Below are positions 5,638-5,664 of a DNA stretch of 5,664 bases, piece by piece. The notes beneath the pieces are model-generated. The model had not been told where the DNA came from. It made no database searches and worked only from the letters and a program-made list of their open reading frames with translations. The stretch's first letter is position 1. Each line of letters opens with the position of its first letter. Origin of the DNA: UBA4582 sp047630175 (GTDB taxonomy: Bacteria > Pseudomonadota > Gammaproteobacteria > Pseudomonadales > Azotimanducaceae); assembly GCA_047630175.1 (NCBI GenBank), contig JBLHVI010000138.1, positions 1 through 5,664 on the forward strand, in the 5' to 3' direction. The translations under genes and the position numbers were made by a program.

Positions 5638-5653
5638 GCGTAACTGAACCTAC
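5638..5653 (-). repeat. Candidate half-REP with GTAG head upstream of the transposase relic
   Basis: Read on the minus strand, GTAGGTTCAGTTACGC lies seven bases before the relic's ATG. RAYT genes are commonly flanked by REP palindromes headed by a GTAG/GGAG-type tetranucleotide, and this resembles one arm of a widespread form that I recall as GTAGGTTGGGTTACGC. The pairing arm is not seen in the seven bases before the ATG, so it would be a half or decayed copy. The assignment rests on memory of the repeat type and on position. Confidence 0.4.
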
Positions 5654-5664
5654 AAGGCGACAAA

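Noticed and set aside
1..5664. Search for tRNA, rRNA, CRISPR repeats, riboswitch or a defence operon
   Set aside because: No cloverleaf, spaced direct-repeat array, conserved RNA motif or recognisable defence gene was seen on either strand.

Overview
The window looks like chromosomal DNA of a mid-GC gammaproteobacterium, probably environmental or marine. The evidence is a DUF2780 (VcgC/VcgE-type) secreted protein, a TrhA-like membrane protein, an AlkJ/BetA-like flavin alcohol dehydrogenase and a RAYT-type transposase relic of a kind common in such genomes. No tool was run; family calls come from motifs read by eye. Every gene I can support lies on the minus strand, so transcription runs from right to left.

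Right end (about 5197-5664): a broken REP-associated tyrosine transposase (RAYT). It keeps its N-terminal half and stops matching the family exactly where the catalytic His-x-His should begin. A candidate half-REP with a GTAG head sits just upstream of its start. Downstream of the break is a compact palindromic element of about 100 bp with inverted ends and terminator-like hairpins. Next on the left is a class I SAM-dependent methyltransferase (4456-5196), by eye more AT-rich than the genes to its left.

Middle (3153-4455): a previously unlisted 36-codon reading frame with a good ribosome binding site, then a dienelactone-hydrolase-family alpha/beta hydrolase, then a GMC oxidoreductase (1560-3152). 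The hydrolase and the GMC gene each have a similar TTAGAC-led imperfect inverted repeat 38-52 bases upstream of the start codon. This suggests, but does not prove, that one TetR-like repressor controls both. No regulator gene is in view. The pair would suit oxidation of an alcohol plus hydrolysis of an ester or lactone, but neither substrate can be read from sequence.

Left (1-1559): a TrhA/hemolysin III family membrane protein starts 51 bases after the GMC stop and may be co-transcribed with it. About 450 bases without a convincing gene follow, containing short palindromes and perhaps a decayed lipoprotein frame. Last is the N-terminal 138 codons of an exported DUF2780 protein that runs off the left edge.

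I see no tRNA, rRNA, CRISPR array, intact insertion sequence or recognisable defence system. The points most worth following up are the transposase relic with its palindromic neighbour, the paired operator-like sites, the small gene and an unusual residue in the hydrolase active site.
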